DNA from: Micromonospora zingiberis
Lineage (GTDB): Bacteria; Actinomycetota; Actinomycetes; Mycobacteriales; Micromonosporaceae
DNA length: 64,000 nt
Assembly (NCBI RefSeq): GCF_004331455.1
Contig: NZ_SJJR01000026.1
Span: 1 to 64,000 of the forward strand
Direction: 5' to 3'
The translations under genes and the position numbers were made by a program. Below are positions 8,227 through 16,895 of this stretch, piece after piece. The notes below the pieces were generated by a model. That model was given only the letters and a program-made list of their open reading frames with translations, did not search any database and was not told the DNA's origin. Within the stretch, counting starts at the first letter, position 1; each line of letters starts with the position of its first letter.

Positions 8227-10023
8227 TCAGTCGCTGGTCGGCTCGGTCAACCGCCATGCGGCGTTGACCAGGCCGATGTGCGACAGCGCCTGTGGGGTGT
8301 TGCCCAGGTGTGCGCCGCTGCCCGGGTCGATCTGCTCGCTGAGCAGCCCCAGGTCGTTCGCGTGCCCGGTGACCTGCTCGAACAGTCGCGCGGCCCGGTC
8401 CCGTTCGCCGGCCAGCACCAGGCACTCCACCAGCCAGAACGAGCAGAGCAGGAAGCCGGCGGGGTCGCCGTCCCAGCGGCGGATCAACCCGTCGCCACCG
8501 CCCAGCTCCCGCTCCACCGCCGCGATGGTGGCCCGCATCCTCGGGTCGTCGGCGGGCAGGAAACCCACCACCGGCAGATACAGCGTCGCGGCGTCCAGCT
8601 CCGGCGATCCGAAGGCACCGGTGTAGATCCCTCTGCCCTCGTGGAAGCCCTCGCGGAGCACCGTGGACCGGATCTCGTCCCGGATGGCCGCCCAGCGCCG
8701 GGCGTCGGCCCGCTCTCCCAGGCGCGGCGCGAGCCGCACCGCCTTGTCCATCGCCACCCAGCAGAGCACCTTGGACGACAGGTAGTGCCGTTCGCTGTCG
8801 CGCGGCTCCCAGATGCCCCGGTCCGGCATCTGCCAGGTGGCGGCGACCTGCTCGGTCAGGCCGACGACCGTCTCGCGCAGTTCGGTGTCGAACTCGTCGC
8901 CGAGGTAGTCGCGCAGCCGCCAGATCGCCGAGACGACCTCGCCGGGCACGTCCAGCTGCCGCTGCCGCCAGGCCTCGTTGCCGATGCGTACCGGCCCGCT
9001 GCCGGCGTAGCCGGCGAGGTGGGGACAGCGGTGCTCGGAGACGTCCCGTTCTCCCTCCAGGCCGAACAGCACCGGCACCGGGCCGGCGCCGATCCGGCCG
9101 ATCGAACGGGTCGCCCAGGCGAACAGCCGGGACGACTCGGTCGGGCAGGCCGCCACCCACAGGGCGCGCAGCGTCATCGCGAAGTCCCGTAGCCAGGAGA
9201 AGCGGTAGTCGTAGTTGCGGTCGCCGCCGATCAGCTCGGGCAACGAGGTGGTCGCCGCGGCGGTCACCGCGCCGCTGCGGGCGTACGTCAGACCGGTGAG
9301 CACGGTGGCACTGCGCCGAACCAGCTCCGGGTAGCGGCCCTCGTACCGATGGCTCTCCCGGAACGCCTGCCACGCCTGCACCGTGTCGGCCACGGTCGGG
9401 ACCGGGTCCAGCTCGGCCGGTGGATCGCCGTACGCGGCGGCGTACGCGAGGTCGAAGCCGAGCACCTGTCCCTCGGCGATCTCGAAGGTGTGCCGCACCC
9501 GATCGCCGTCGGTGTGCAGTCGCAACCCGTCGCAACGCAGCACCAGTTCGACCGGGCCGGCACCGGCCAGCACCGCCCCGTCGGCGCGTTCCCGCAGGTA
9601 CGGCGTGATCAGGCCGTACTCGGGTCGGGGCCGGAAGTCGAGGACCATCGGCACCCGGCCGGACAGCCCCTCGACAACGCGCAGCAGCACGGCTGGCGAG
9701 TGCAGGCCGATTTGGTGGGCCCGGGCTCCGGGCTCGACGGCGAGCGCGTCGGTGACCGCGACGCTGCCCTCCGGGGTGTGGTGCACGGTACGCAGCACCA
9801 GCGTGTCCGGCTGGTACGACCGCTGCACCCGGTGCCCGGCGGACCCGACGGCGACTGGTGCGAGCCGCCAGTGGCCACCATCGGGGTCGAGCAGGCGGGC
9901 GAAGACCGACGAGGAGTCGAACCGGCTCGGGCACCACCAGTCGACCGAGCCGTCCCTGCCGACCAGCGCGCCGGAACGGCAGTCGGACAGGAATCCGTAG
10001 TCGGAGATCGGCGGCTGCTGCAT
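8227..10023 (-). CDS. GH15 glucoamylase/trehalase-like glycoside hydrolase
   Basis: A cytoplasmic alpha-glucan or trehalose hydrolase of 598 residues. It has the N-terminal beta-sandwich typical of bacterial GH15 (YGFLSDCRSGALVGRDGSVD, residues 9-28) and a C-terminal (alpha/alpha)6 barrel marked by DYRFSWLRDFAMTLRALW, GNEAWRQRQLDVPGEVV and ERHYLSSKVLCWVAMDKAV. There is no signal peptide. Mycobacterial relatives act as trehalases and others as glucoamylases, and sequence alone does not decide. The ATG at 10023 is the first plausible start. The cupin gene lies upstream, separated by a weak hairpin. Confidence 0.9.
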   Translation of the reverse strand: MQQPPISDYGFLSDCRSGALVGRDGSVDWWCPSRFDSSSVFARLLDPDGGHWRLAPVAVGSAGHRVQRSYQPDTLVLRTVHHTPEGSVAVTDALAVEPGARAHQIGLHSPAVLLRVVEGLSGRVPMVLDFRPRPEYGLITPYLRERADGAVLAGAGPVELVLRCDGLRLHTDGDRVRHTFEIAEGQVLGFDLAYAAAYGDPPAELDPVPTVADTVQAWQAFRESHRYEGRYPELVRRSATVLTGLTYARSGAVTAAATTSLPELIGGDRNYDYRFSWLRDFAMTLRALWVAACPTESSRLFAWATRSIGRIGAGPVPVLFGLEGERDVSEHRCPHLAGYAGSGPVRIGNEAWRQRQLDVPGEVVSAIWRLRDYLGDEFDTELRETVVGLTEQVAATWQMPDRGIWEPRDSERHYLSSKVLCWVAMDKAVRLAPRLGERADARRWAAIRDEIRSTVLREGFHEGRGIYTGAFGSPELDAATLYLPVVGFLPADDPRMRATIAAVERELGGGDGLIRRWDGDPAGFLLCSFWLVECLVLAGERDRAARLFEQVTGHANDLGLLSEQIDPGSGAHLGNTPQALSHIGLVNAAWRLTEPTSD

Positions 10024-10064
10024 CCGGTGCGCGTACCCGTTAGCCAGGGCGCATCACGCCGGGG

Positions 10065-10096
10065 CGGGGCCGCTTCGGCGAACCGACGTGGCCCCG
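10065..10096 (-). terminator. Weak hairpin between cupin and GH15 genes
   Basis: A 7-base stem (CGGGGCC at 10065-10071 with GGCCCCG at 10090-10096) and an 18-base loop follow the cupin stop codon. It may end the cupin transcript. Confidence 0.35.
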
Positions 10097-10109
10097 GCCG
10101 CCAGCGAGG

Positions 10110-10502
10110 TCAGGAGGTCGGTGGTTCGTCCGCCCCGGCGGCCTCGGCCGCGTCGGCCTCCTCCTTGGTCCGGTGCACCGCCTGATCGGCATGCTCCGGC
10201 GGACCGTAGACGGTGTAGAGCACCAGCGGGTTCGGTCCGGTGTTGACGAAGTTGTGCCTGGTGCCGGCGGGCACGACCACCAGGTCGCCCTGCACCACCT
10301 CACGTTTCTCGCCGGCGACCCGGGCTTCTCCGGTGCCGCTGACGAAGGTGAGGATCTGGTCGATGTCCTCGTGGACCTCCTCGCCGATCTCGCCACCGGC
10401 CGGAATCGTCATGATCACCAGCTGGGTCTGCTTCCCGGTCCACAGCACGCGCCGGAAGTCCGGGCTCTTCTCGGCGACGGTCGCGATAGTGAAGTGCTCC
10501 AT
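10110..10502 (-). CDS. Single-domain cupin protein
   Basis: A 130-residue cytoplasmic cupin. The two metal-site motifs are visible: GGEIGEEVHEDIDQILTFVSG (Gx5HxHx3-4E-like, with a Glu/Asp variant) and VVVPAGTRHNFVNTG. The C-terminal 25 residues are acidic and Ala-rich, probably disordered. The ATG at 10502 (MEHFTIATV) was chosen because homology-like sequence begins there. A GTG three codons earlier (VRGMEHF) is possible. The function is unknown; such cupins may be sugar-binding or metal-dependent isomerases. Confidence 0.85.
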   Translation of the reverse strand: MEHFTIATVAEKSPDFRRVLWTGKQTQLVIMTIPAGGEIGEEVHEDIDQILTFVSGTGEARVAGEKREVVQGDLVVVPAGTRHNFVNTGPNPLVLYTVYGPPEHADQAVHRTKEEADAAEAAGADEPPTS

Positions 10503-10768
10503 GCCCCGCACATACCCCGGGACCGACCGCGCCACGCCGGGACTCGCAAATGGTGGAATTGACCACGGTTCGAGGGTTTGCCAGGCAGTCGAACGGGGAT
10601 CGACACCACCGGCCGGCAAGGTCCGGCGACGCCAGGTCCCCGCTGACGTACCGCCGTACGGCTGCGACGGTGGGAGACGGCCGAGCGCGGCGACGTTTCG
10701 ATCCTCGGGTCGAACGGCGCCGCGCGCTCGTGCGCGCCCTCGGCCCCGAGCGGTGCCTGCCGCTGGTG

Positions 10769-11176
10769 TCAGGCGTGCACGGCCAGGTGGAACGGCCGGT
10801 CGGCGGAGACGCCGGCGCTGTCGTGGGTGGTCACGAAGATGGCGTTCGGGATACCGGTGCGGCCGGCGACGGTGATCTGCCCGGCGGGTGCCAGCCCGTT
10901 GCTGCCGGCCAGACCGACGGTGCCGACGCAACTGGCTCCGGTCACGTCCTGGTCGAAGACCACCTGGTACATCCCGGTGCCCAGCCGGTTGGCGGTGGCC
11001 GCACCCAGCCCGCGAACCAGGACGCCCTGGGCATTGACCACGGCGAACAGCACCCGCGCGGTCAGTGGCATGCCGGCGCCAGCACAGCTGGTCTGTTCGG
11101 CGTCGGCGCGGTCCGTGACCCCCTCCTCCGGCACAGGCTGAACCCACGATCTGCCTCTTGCTCTCGCGCTGGACAT
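10769..11176 (-). CDS. Hypothetical protein with one beta-rich ligand-like domain
   Basis: A 135-residue protein I do not recognise by name. The first 45 residues are polar. The rest is one compact beta-rich domain running from VLFAVVNAQGVLVRG, with the pattern GTGMYQVVFDQDVTG ... AGQITVAGRTGIPNAIFVTT ... DRPFHLAVHA, which I have seen in actinomycete hypothetical proteins. There is no signal peptide or membrane helix. The ATG at 11176 has AAAGGA upstream. A longer open frame reaches 11407 but lacks a ribosome site. The 266 bases beyond its stop (10503-10768) hold no gene I can support. Confidence 0.65.
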   Translation of the reverse strand: MSSARARGRSWVQPVPEEGVTDRADAEQTSCAGAGMPLTARVLFAVVNAQGVLVRGLGAATANRLGTGMYQVVFDQDVTGASCVGTVGLAGSNGLAPAGQITVAGRTGIPNAIFVTTHDSAGVSADRPFHLAVHA

Positions 11177-11446
11177 CAGATTCCTTTCCGGCTGGCCGCC
11201 ACCTGCAACGGGTTGGGCGATTCTGCTCCGAAACGAGTGATTCCTCCCGGCCGCCGTGACCGGGAGGTTCAACACTGAATAGTCGAGGGGTAGGCGCCCC
11301 GATAGCGGCATAGTTGGCGATCGGACACGATCGCACTGTTTGTGCCCTCGAAGGTATGTCGCGTCACCGCCCGGCAGCCACGTGAAGGGCTGTCCGATCA
11401 TGGACACCAGCGCCCCTGATCATGGCGTTGACCTGCGGCGCAGCGG

Positions 11447-11528
11447 CTAGCTTCGGTCTCGCGGATCTTGGTGCGAAACGGCCCTCACGGGGGCCGTCTC
11501 GTACCAAGATCCGCGAGACAGAACCTAG
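11447..11528. mobile_element. MITE-like palindrome bounded by CTAG, copy A
   Basis: An 82-base element with long imperfect inverted repeats. The outer sequence reads TTCTGTCTCGCGGATCTTGG in the right arm and TTCGGTCTCGCGGATCTTGG in the left arm. It is bounded on each side by CTAG, a tetranucleotide expected to be rare in such genomes. A near-identical element is at 48088-48167. CTAG fits the YTAR target duplication of IS5-type elements, which is an inference. The right-hand CTA is the stop codon (TAG) of the minus-strand gene ending at 11525. It could also act as a terminator. The rest of the 11177-11446 gap shows no gene. Confidence 0.75.
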
Positions 11529-11998
11529 TCGTCGTCGGGTTCGAGGACCGGCACGCCGGCCACGCAGCGCATCGACAACTCGTACTCGCCGCTCGGGCCG
11601 ACAAACTTCACCTCGACGTCGTCGTCGGGTCCCCGGTCGTAGTCGTCCACCCGGTAGCCCTGCTGCGGCGTCCAGGACACCAGGTACACCCCGCCCGGTA
11701 CGCATTCGGCGACCGCGCTGCCGCCGGGACTGGTGAAGCCGCGCCGGCTGCCGGGCTCCGCGCTGGGGCTCGGCGGGGTGCCGGACGGGCTCGGCGGAGC
11801 GGAGGTCGCGGCGCCGGGCGGGGCCGCCGGTGTCGGCTCGGCCAGGGCGCGGGCCACCTCCTCCTGGCTACGGACGCCGCCCGGCGTACCGGTGAGGCTC
11901 TCCCCCACCAGTTGGATCGCGGCGACCCCGATCAGCATGGCGACGACCGCGGTGGCCAGCCACCCGGCGACGGCGAGGAAGGTACGACGGCCCATCAC
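11525..11998 (-). CDS. Membrane-anchored hypothetical protein
   Basis: A 157-residue protein with one N-terminal membrane helix (FLAVAGWLATAVVAMLIGVAAI, about residues 7-28), a Pro/Ser/Ala-rich linker at about 50-85, and an outside domain with two cysteines (AECVPGG and SMRCVAG) likely to form a disulfide. It ends in an acidic tail. The TAG stop lies inside the CTAG end of the palindromic element. It is divergent from the response regulator, with a possible regulator site at 12042 between them, so it may belong to that regulon. The function is unknown. Confidence 0.7.
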   Translation of the reverse strand: MMGRRTFLAVAGWLATAVVAMLIGVAAIQLVGESLTGTPGGVRSQEEVARALAEPTPAAPPGAATSAPPSPSGTPPSPSAEPGSRRGFTSPGGSAVAECVPGGVYLVSWTPQQGYRVDDYDRGPDDDVEVKFVGPSGEYELSMRCVAGVPVLEPDDD

Positions 11999-12041
11999 CC
12001 GACTATCCCCGATCTGCGGTTGGCGCGACCTTCGGGCCAGG

Positions 12042-12057
12042 CTAAGGGAGGGTTAAC
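12042..12057 (-). promoter_or_regulatory. Candidate direct-repeat operator of the 12 kb two-component system
   Basis: On the minus strand the site reads TTAACC-CTCC-CTTAGC. The same arrangement, TTAACC-GGGG-CTTAGC, occurs before the PepSY gene at 14086. The two TTA half-sites are about 11 bases apart, the spacing used by OmpR/PhoB-type dimers. The site lies midway between the divergent genes starting at 11998 and 12099. Confidence 0.5.
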
Positions 12058-12098
12058 GCGAGGCGCGGTCCGGCCGTGGCGGGGATACCCTGCCTGCT

Positions 12099-12794
12099 GT
12101 GGCCCGCCTGCTGCTGATCGAGGACGACCTGACCATCCGTACCCCGCTGGTGCGGGCGCTACGCGAGCGGGGCCACGCGGTGGCGGCCGCCTCCACCGCG
12201 ATGGCCGGGCTGCGCGACGCCCTCGACGACCGGCCGGATCTGGTCGTCCTCGATCTCGGGTTACCCGACCTGGACGGCCGGGAACTGCTACGCATGCTGC
12301 GGGCGGTCAGCGCGGTACCGGTCATCGTGGCCACCGCCCGTGACGACGAGCGGGAGATCGTCCGGGTGCTCGACGCGGGCGCCGACGACTACGTGGTCAA
12401 GCCGTTCACCGCCGCCCAACTCGACGCGCGGGTCCGGGCGGTGCTGCGCCGCGGCCCCGGCGGGCCGGCCGACGAGGATCCGACCCTGGTCGTCGGCGGG
12501 CTGCGGATCGACCCCCGGTCGCGGCAGGTCAGCCTGGACGGCACAGCGGTCGAGTTGACCCCCCGCGAGTTCGACCTGCTGCGGCACCTGGCCGGCCGGG
12601 TCGGCGAAGTGGTGACCAAGCGGGAGTTGCTGACCGAGGTGTGGCAGATCCCCTACGGCGGGGCGGACAAGACCGTCGACGTGCACCTGTCCTGGCTGCG
12701 CCGCAAGCTCGGCGAGAACGCCCAGCAGCCGCGCTACCTGCACACCGTACGCGGGGTCGGGGTACGCCTGGTCGCCCCGGAGGTGGGCGGGTGA
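12099..12794 (+). CDS. OmpR/PhoB-family response regulator
   Basis: A 231-residue response regulator. The receiver domain (1-118) has the acidic pocket in LIEDD, the phosphorylated Asp52 in LVVLDLGLP, and the switch lysine in YVVKPF. A winged-helix DNA-binding domain (about 130-230) has the typical LTPREFDLLRHL and a C-terminal VHLSWLRRKLGE ... VRGVGVRL. The GTG start at 12099 is the only sensible one. It overlaps the kinase gene by GTGA. The trigger is unknown. Confidence 0.93.
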   Translation: MARLLLIEDDLTIRTPLVRALRERGHAVAAASTAMAGLRDALDDRPDLVVLDLGLPDLDGRELLRMLRAVSAVPVIVATARDDEREIVRVLDAGADDYVVKPFTAAQLDARVRAVLRRGPGGPADEDPTLVVGGLRIDPRSRQVSLDGTAVELTPREFDLLRHLAGRVGEVVTKRELLTEVWQIPYGGADKTVDVHLSWLRRKLGENAQQPRYLHTVRGVGVRLVAPEVGG

Positions 12795-14065
12795 GGGCGC
12801 GGCTGGCGCTGCTGGTCGCGGCGGTCAGCGTACTGATCGTGATCGCCTTCCTGGTGCCGTTGGCGCTGCTGCTGCGTACCGCCGCCGAGGACCGGGCCAC
12901 CGTACGCGCCACCGCCGACGCGCAGAGTCTCGCCACGGTGGTGGGCACCGCCGACGCGGACACCATCCGGCTGACCGTCGAACAGCTCGTCGCCGAGTCG
13001 GGTCGACCGGTCAGCGTGTTCCTGCCCGACGGCACCGTGTTCGGCTCGCCCGCCTCGCCCACGCCAGCGGTACAGCTGGCCGGGCGGGGGCAGAGCCTCA
13101 CCGCGGACACCTCCGACGGCCGGGAGGTGGTGATCGCGGTGCAGGGTCGAACGGACGGCACGGCGGTCATCCGCACGGTCGTGCCGTACGCCGAGATGAC
13201 CGCCGGGGTGGGGCGGGCCTGGCTGGTACTGGCCCTGCTCGGGGTGGTGTTGGTGGTGATCGGTCTGGCCATGGCCGACCGGCTGGCCCGCACCCTGGTC
13301 CGGCCCATCGGGGAACTGTCGGCGGTGTCGCACCGGCTGGCCAACGCCGAGTTGGACGCCCGGGTGCGTCCCGCCGGCCCGGCGGAGCTGCGCGAGGTGG
13401 GCGGCGCGCTCAACCACCTCGCCGGCCGGATCCAGGAGTTGCTGGTGCAGGAGCGGGAACAGGTGGCCGACCTGTCCCACCGGCTACGCACCCCGTTGAC
13501 CGCGCTGCGGTTGGAGGCCGAGTCGCTGCGCGACCCGCAGGACGCCGCCCGGGTCACCGAGGCGGTGGACGGGCTGGAGCGGGCCGTCACCGGGCTGATC
13601 CGGCAGGCCCGCTGGCGTACCCCCGCCGACGGGGTGGTGGTCACCGACGCGGTGGCCACGGTGGCCGACCGGGTGGCCTTCTGGTCGGTGCTCGCCGAGG
13701 ACACCGGCCGGGCGGTGGAACTGGACCTGGCACCGGGTCCGCTGCCGGTCGGGGTGCCGGGCGACGAACTGGCGGCGGCGGTGGACGCGCTGCTGGGCAA
13801 CGTCTTCGCGCACACCCCGGACGGCACCGCCTTCGTGGTCCGGCTCGCGCCCGCCGACACCCACGTCGCGCTGACCGTGGCCGACCAGGGCCCGGGCATC
13901 GCGGCCGACTCCGTACGCCGGGGGGCCAGCCAGGCCGGATCGACCGGCCTCGGCCTGGACATCGCCCGCCGGGCGGCCCAGGCCAGCGGCGGCCGGCTCG
14001 AACTGGGCGAGCGGCCCGGTGGCGGCGCCCAGGTGGTGCTCCTGCTCGGCCCGCCGAAGGACTGA
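12791..14065 (+). CDS. Sensor histidine kinase (HAMP, HisKA, HATPase)
   Basis: A 424-residue membrane kinase partnered with the preceding regulator. It has a first membrane helix at about 6-28, an extracytoplasmic sensor of about 115 residues, a second helix at about 142-165 and then HAMP. The phosphoacceptor His230 lies in VADLSHRLRTPLTALRLE, and the ATPase domain has LLGNVFAHTPDGT (N box), ADQGPGIA (G1) and GSTGLGLDIA (G2). The start is the GTG overlapping the regulator stop (GTGA), with GGAGG upstream. The sensor domain shows no known motif. Confidence 0.93.
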   Translation: MRARLALLVAAVSVLIVIAFLVPLALLLRTAAEDRATVRATADAQSLATVVGTADADTIRLTVEQLVAESGRPVSVFLPDGTVFGSPASPTPAVQLAGRGQSLTADTSDGREVVIAVQGRTDGTAVIRTVVPYAEMTAGVGRAWLVLALLGVVLVVIGLAMADRLARTLVRPIGELSAVSHRLANAELDARVRPAGPAELREVGGALNHLAGRIQELLVQEREQVADLSHRLRTPLTALRLEAESLRDPQDAARVTEAVDGLERAVTGLIRQARWRTPADGVVVTDAVATVADRVAFWSVLAEDTGRAVELDLAPGPLPVGVPGDELAAAVDALLGNVFAHTPDGTAFVVRLAPADTHVALTVADQGPGIAADSVRRGASQAGSTGLGLDIARRAAQASGGRLELGERPGGGAQVVLLLGPPKD

Positions 14066-14085
14066 CCGGCGGGCACCCGGTGCGG

Positions 14086-14101
14086 CTTAACCGGGGCTTA
14101 G
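14086..14101 (+). promoter_or_regulatory. Candidate direct-repeat operator before PepSY gene
   Basis: CTTAACCGGGGCTTAG repeats the TTAACC-N4-CTTAGC arrangement seen before the two-component genes. It lies about 70 bases upstream of the PepSY start, a plausible activator position. Confidence 0.5.
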
Positions 14102-14171
14102 CGTTCGCACAGCGCGCGGCTATCGCGCCGGGACCGATCCTCGATGCAACAACCGAGGAGAGGTGCAGACG

Positions 14172-14702
14172 ATGAAGCGCAACCCCCTGATTCTGGCGTC
14201 GGTCGGCGGTGCGGCGGCGGTGCTCGCCGCGGCCGGGGTGTTCCTGGGTGTCACCGCCGCCGACACCGACCGGAGCCGGCAGGCCACGTTGACCGCCGCG
14301 ACCAGCGCCCCGACGACCGCGGGTGTTCCGGACGACGACGCCACGCCGGACGACAGCAGCGGCACGGTCGCCACCACCGACCCGACGGCCACCGGCACCC
14401 CGGCCGCGCCGGGTAGCCCGACCGCTTCGACCGGCAGCGCGACGCCGGGCAGCGGCCAGGACGCGGTGAGCGCCGAGCGGGCCGGCGAGCTCGCCCTGGC
14501 GCAGGCCGGCGGTGGTCGGATCACCGAGATCGACCGGGACCGGGAGAACGGCCGACCGGTCTGGGAGGTCGAGATCGTCAAGGGCGACACCGAGCACGAG
14601 ATCGACATCGACCGGGAGACCGGCGCGGTGGTCAAGGCCGAGCAGGAGCCGGTCGACAACGACGACGACGATGACGACGACGACGACCGGTACGACGACT
14701 GA
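14172..14702 (+). CDS. Secreted or anchored PepSY-domain protein
   Basis: A 176-residue exported protein. It has an N-terminal hydrophobic helix (LILASVGGAAAVLAAAGVFLGV), a Thr/Ala/Pro/Asp-rich linker, then one PepSY domain (AGELALAQAGGGRITEIDRD ... VWEVEIVKGDTEHEIDID ... GAVVKAEQE). It ends in a tail of about nine aspartates. PepSY proteins often modulate proteases or sensor kinases at the envelope. Being just downstream of a kinase gene, it may feed back on it or buffer cations. ATG 14172 is preferred; an in-frame GTG at 14163 lies inside the AGGAG region. Confidence 0.85.
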   Translation: MKRNPLILASVGGAAAVLAAAGVFLGVTAADTDRSRQATLTAATSAPTTAGVPDDDATPDDSSGTVATTDPTATGTPAAPGSPTASTGSATPGSGQDAVSAERAGELALAQAGGGRITEIDRDRENGRPVWEVEIVKGDTEHEIDIDRETGAVVKAEQEPVDNDDDDDDDDDRYDD

Positions 14703-14722
14703 CCGGACCCGCTGACGTTCGA

Positions 14723-14758
14723 GGCGCCCCGGCACGGCCTCCGCCGTGCCGGGGCGCC
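14723..14758. terminator. Perfect 16-base hairpin terminator
   Basis: GGCGCCCCGGCACGGC at 14723-14738 pairs perfectly with 14743-14758 across a CTCC loop. It lies between the PepSY gene and the convergent sulfotransferase remnant. Confidence 0.85.
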
Positions 14759-14826
14759 GGCCCGTTCTGGGCCTCGCCGCCGGGGCGCCCGCCGCGCTGG
14801 TGGTTGCGGCGTCGGTGCCGTCCCGG

Positions 14827-15710
14827 TCAGCGACCGCGATGCAACCAGGTGAGCAGGTCGGGCGGCGCCAGCGCGGCAGCCCTGGCCTGGTAACGCGCCC
14901 GACCGGCGGCACCGAGCAGGGCACTGCCCTGGCCGGAGCGACCGTTGCGGAAGAAGGCCCGGCGGTCCTTCAACACCCCGGCCGGGTCCGGGGCGAGCCG
15001 GTCGGCGTGCTCGCGCATCCGGTCGAAGGTGGCGGCCTCGACCAGGTCGGGACCGGGTGGGTCGAGATCCAGCAGTTCGGCGAGGCGACGCATCTGCCCG
15101 GGCAGGTCGGCGGCGAGGTCGTCGTAGTGGACGAGGTGGACGTTGGGTGCTCGCGTCGAGCCCACGCGTCGCGCAGGTGCCACAGCACGCCGGGCAGTGA
15201 GTCCAACTCCTCGCGCGGGTCGGGATCCGCGTCGATCCAGCGTACGAGCGCCTCCTCGATCGACGGTCGGCGCTGCTCCGGCTCCGGCACCCCGCTCTGG
15301 CCGGTGAGTTCGGCCAGCCGGGCCCGGTCGAGGTTCGCGCTCTGGTGGTGCAGAGAGACCGCCATGTCCAGCGGATGTCGGGCCACCACGAGGTAGTGCA
15401 CCAGCGGGTCGGCCGGTACGCCGTCCAGTGGTGTGTGGGTCTTGATGAAGCGGCGGTGCTGCTGGGCGGCCAGCCGCTCGTACACCTGACCGGCTGGTTC
15501 GACCAGCCAGTCCAGCCAGGGTGAGAGCAAGCTCAACGGTGCCGGCAGATCCGGGGTACGCAGCACCAGCAGCGCGCAGATCATCTGCATCCAGGTGGTC
15601 CCACTCTTGGAACGGGTGCTGATCACGATGTCGCCTGGACGCAGTGGGAAGTCGTGCCAGCGGAGGCTGTCTTCGTCGGCGGATCGGTATCGGGTCAGTC
15701 GATCAGGCAC
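14827..15710 (-). pseudogene. Sulfotransferase with a frameshift
   Basis: A PAPS-dependent sulfotransferase (PF00685 type) split by a frameshift near 15150-15180. The 5' part from GTG 15710 carries the 5'-phosphosulfate loop RSKSGTTWMQ and the 3'-phosphate site VARHPLDMAVS. It loses homology after WHLRDAWARR and then reads into low-complexity sequence down to 14970. The rest (APNVHLVHYDDLAADLPGQM ... LLGAAGRARYQARA) continues in another frame to the stop at 14827. Together they give about 290 residues, a normal family length. A single base change in length would restore it, so a sequencing error is possible. The acceptor substrate is unknown. Confidence 0.85.
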
Positions 15711-15825
15711 CGGGTGACGATAGTCCGGCAGTTGACACCGGTCCGGGGATTTTCGCGCCGTTTGCCCTGTGAGCTGGGAAATCCGCTGGCTACATTGAAT
15801 TATGATGCACGCCCGCGGAGGCCGG

Positions 15826-16887
15826 GTGACCGAACCGGTCTACCGCCCCGTGCTCGCCGCCCGGCGGGGTGAGCTGGCGGCGCTCGGTCACCTCGACGGC
15901 GTCCACGCCCCGCTGGTCGCACCGATCCTGCGACTGTCCATGGTGGATGACTCGGTGGTGGACCTGCTCGGTCGACTACCGGCCGGGTTGGTGCCGGCCG
16001 TCGACGTCAGCGCCCTGCCCGACGGGGTCGATGCCGAGTTGGCCCGCTGGGACATGCCGCTGATGCCGGTGATCTGCCTGACGGACGACGATCGGCGGCT
16101 GGCGACGCACGGGGTCGCGGCCAGGGCGTACACCGGGCGGGCGGTGGTGTGGCTGCGGATCGGTCAGGACCGGGCGGGACCCGACGCCACCACCGCGATC
16201 GTGGAACGGATCTGGCGGTACGCCCGGCTAACCCCCGAACAGTGCGATCTGCTGGTCGACTGCGGGGAGTTGGGCTGCCCCGCCGACGTACGGGCGGCGG
16301 AGCCCCGGGCCCGCCGGGCGTTGGCCTGGGCACGCCGGCACTCGTGGTGCTCGGTGAGCGTGGTGGCCGGCGGCATGCCGTCGGCGTTGTCCCGGCTGCC
16401 CACCGATGAGCCGGTGCGGTTGTACCGCTGGGACTGGCTGCTCTGGCAGCGGCTGGCCGACCTCGGCGTCGGCTTCGGCGACTATGGCGTGGCACCGGTG
16501 GCACCGGGCGTGGAGCTTCCCGGCGATCGGTTGCCGACCGTCCGCTACACCGGCGACGAGGTCTGGTGGATCTACCGCTGGTCGCGGCGGGGCGGGCGGG
16601 GCGAGGAGCGGACGGCCGACCTGTGTCGCGCCCTGGTGTCGGCGCCGCACTGGCCGCCGGGCGGCGCGAACTTCTCCTGGGGCGACCATGAGATCTTCCG
16701 GCGGGCGCGACGGGTGGCCGGGGCCGGATCGATGACCAACTGCCTGGCGTGGAGCACCTCACACCACTTCGCCCATGTGCTGGAGGCGCTGCGCCGACCG
16801 GCCCGGGGCGGTGCCCGGCGGGCCGGGCCGTCGCCTCCGCCACGCTCCCGCGCACCGCGCGGCGGGGAGTCCCGCCGCGTCGGTTGA
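15826..16887 (+). CDS. Beta-protein family protein (PF14350-like)
   Basis: A protein of about 353 residues resembling the T4 Beta-protein family, recognised by the opening YRPVLAARRGELAALGHL and the later pattern RYTGDEVWWIYRWSRRG ... CRALVSAPHW ... FSWGDHEIFRRA ... TNCLAWSTSHH. The fold is probably a TIM-like barrel, and the function is not established. The GTG at 15826 has GGAG five bases upstream. An ATG at 15802 is possible but weaker. The C-terminal 35 residues are Arg/Pro-rich and contain a hairpin that may be the terminator. No phage genes surround it. Confidence 0.7.
   Translation: MTEPVYRPVLAARRGELAALGHLDGVHAPLVAPILRLSMVDDSVVDLLGRLPAGLVPAVDVSALPDGVDAELARWDMPLMPVICLTDDDRRLATHGVAARAYTGRAVVWLRIGQDRAGPDATTAIVERIWRYARLTPEQCDLLVDCGELGCPADVRAAEPRARRALAWARRHSWCSVSVVAGGMPSALSRLPTDEPVRLYRWDWLLWQRLADLGVGFGDYGVAPVAPGVELPGDRLPTVRYTGDEVWWIYRWSRRGGRGEERTADLCRALVSAPHWPPGGANFSWGDHEIFRRARRVAGAGSMTNCLAWSTSHHFAHVLEALRRPARGGARRAGPSPPPRSRAPRGGESRRVG
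16858..16879 (+). terminator. Hairpin inside the 3' end of the Beta-protein gene
   Basis: A 9-base perfect stem (CGCGGCGGG with CCCGCCGCG) and a GAGT loop overlap the last codons. It is well placed to end transcription before the convergent HesB-like gene. Confidence 0.5.
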
Positions 16888-16895
16888 CCGGCGGT

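Noticed and set aside
15826..16887. Prophage remnant because of the T4 Beta-protein similarity
   Set aside because: No capsid, integrase, lysis gene or attachment site is around it, and base composition is like the neighbours.
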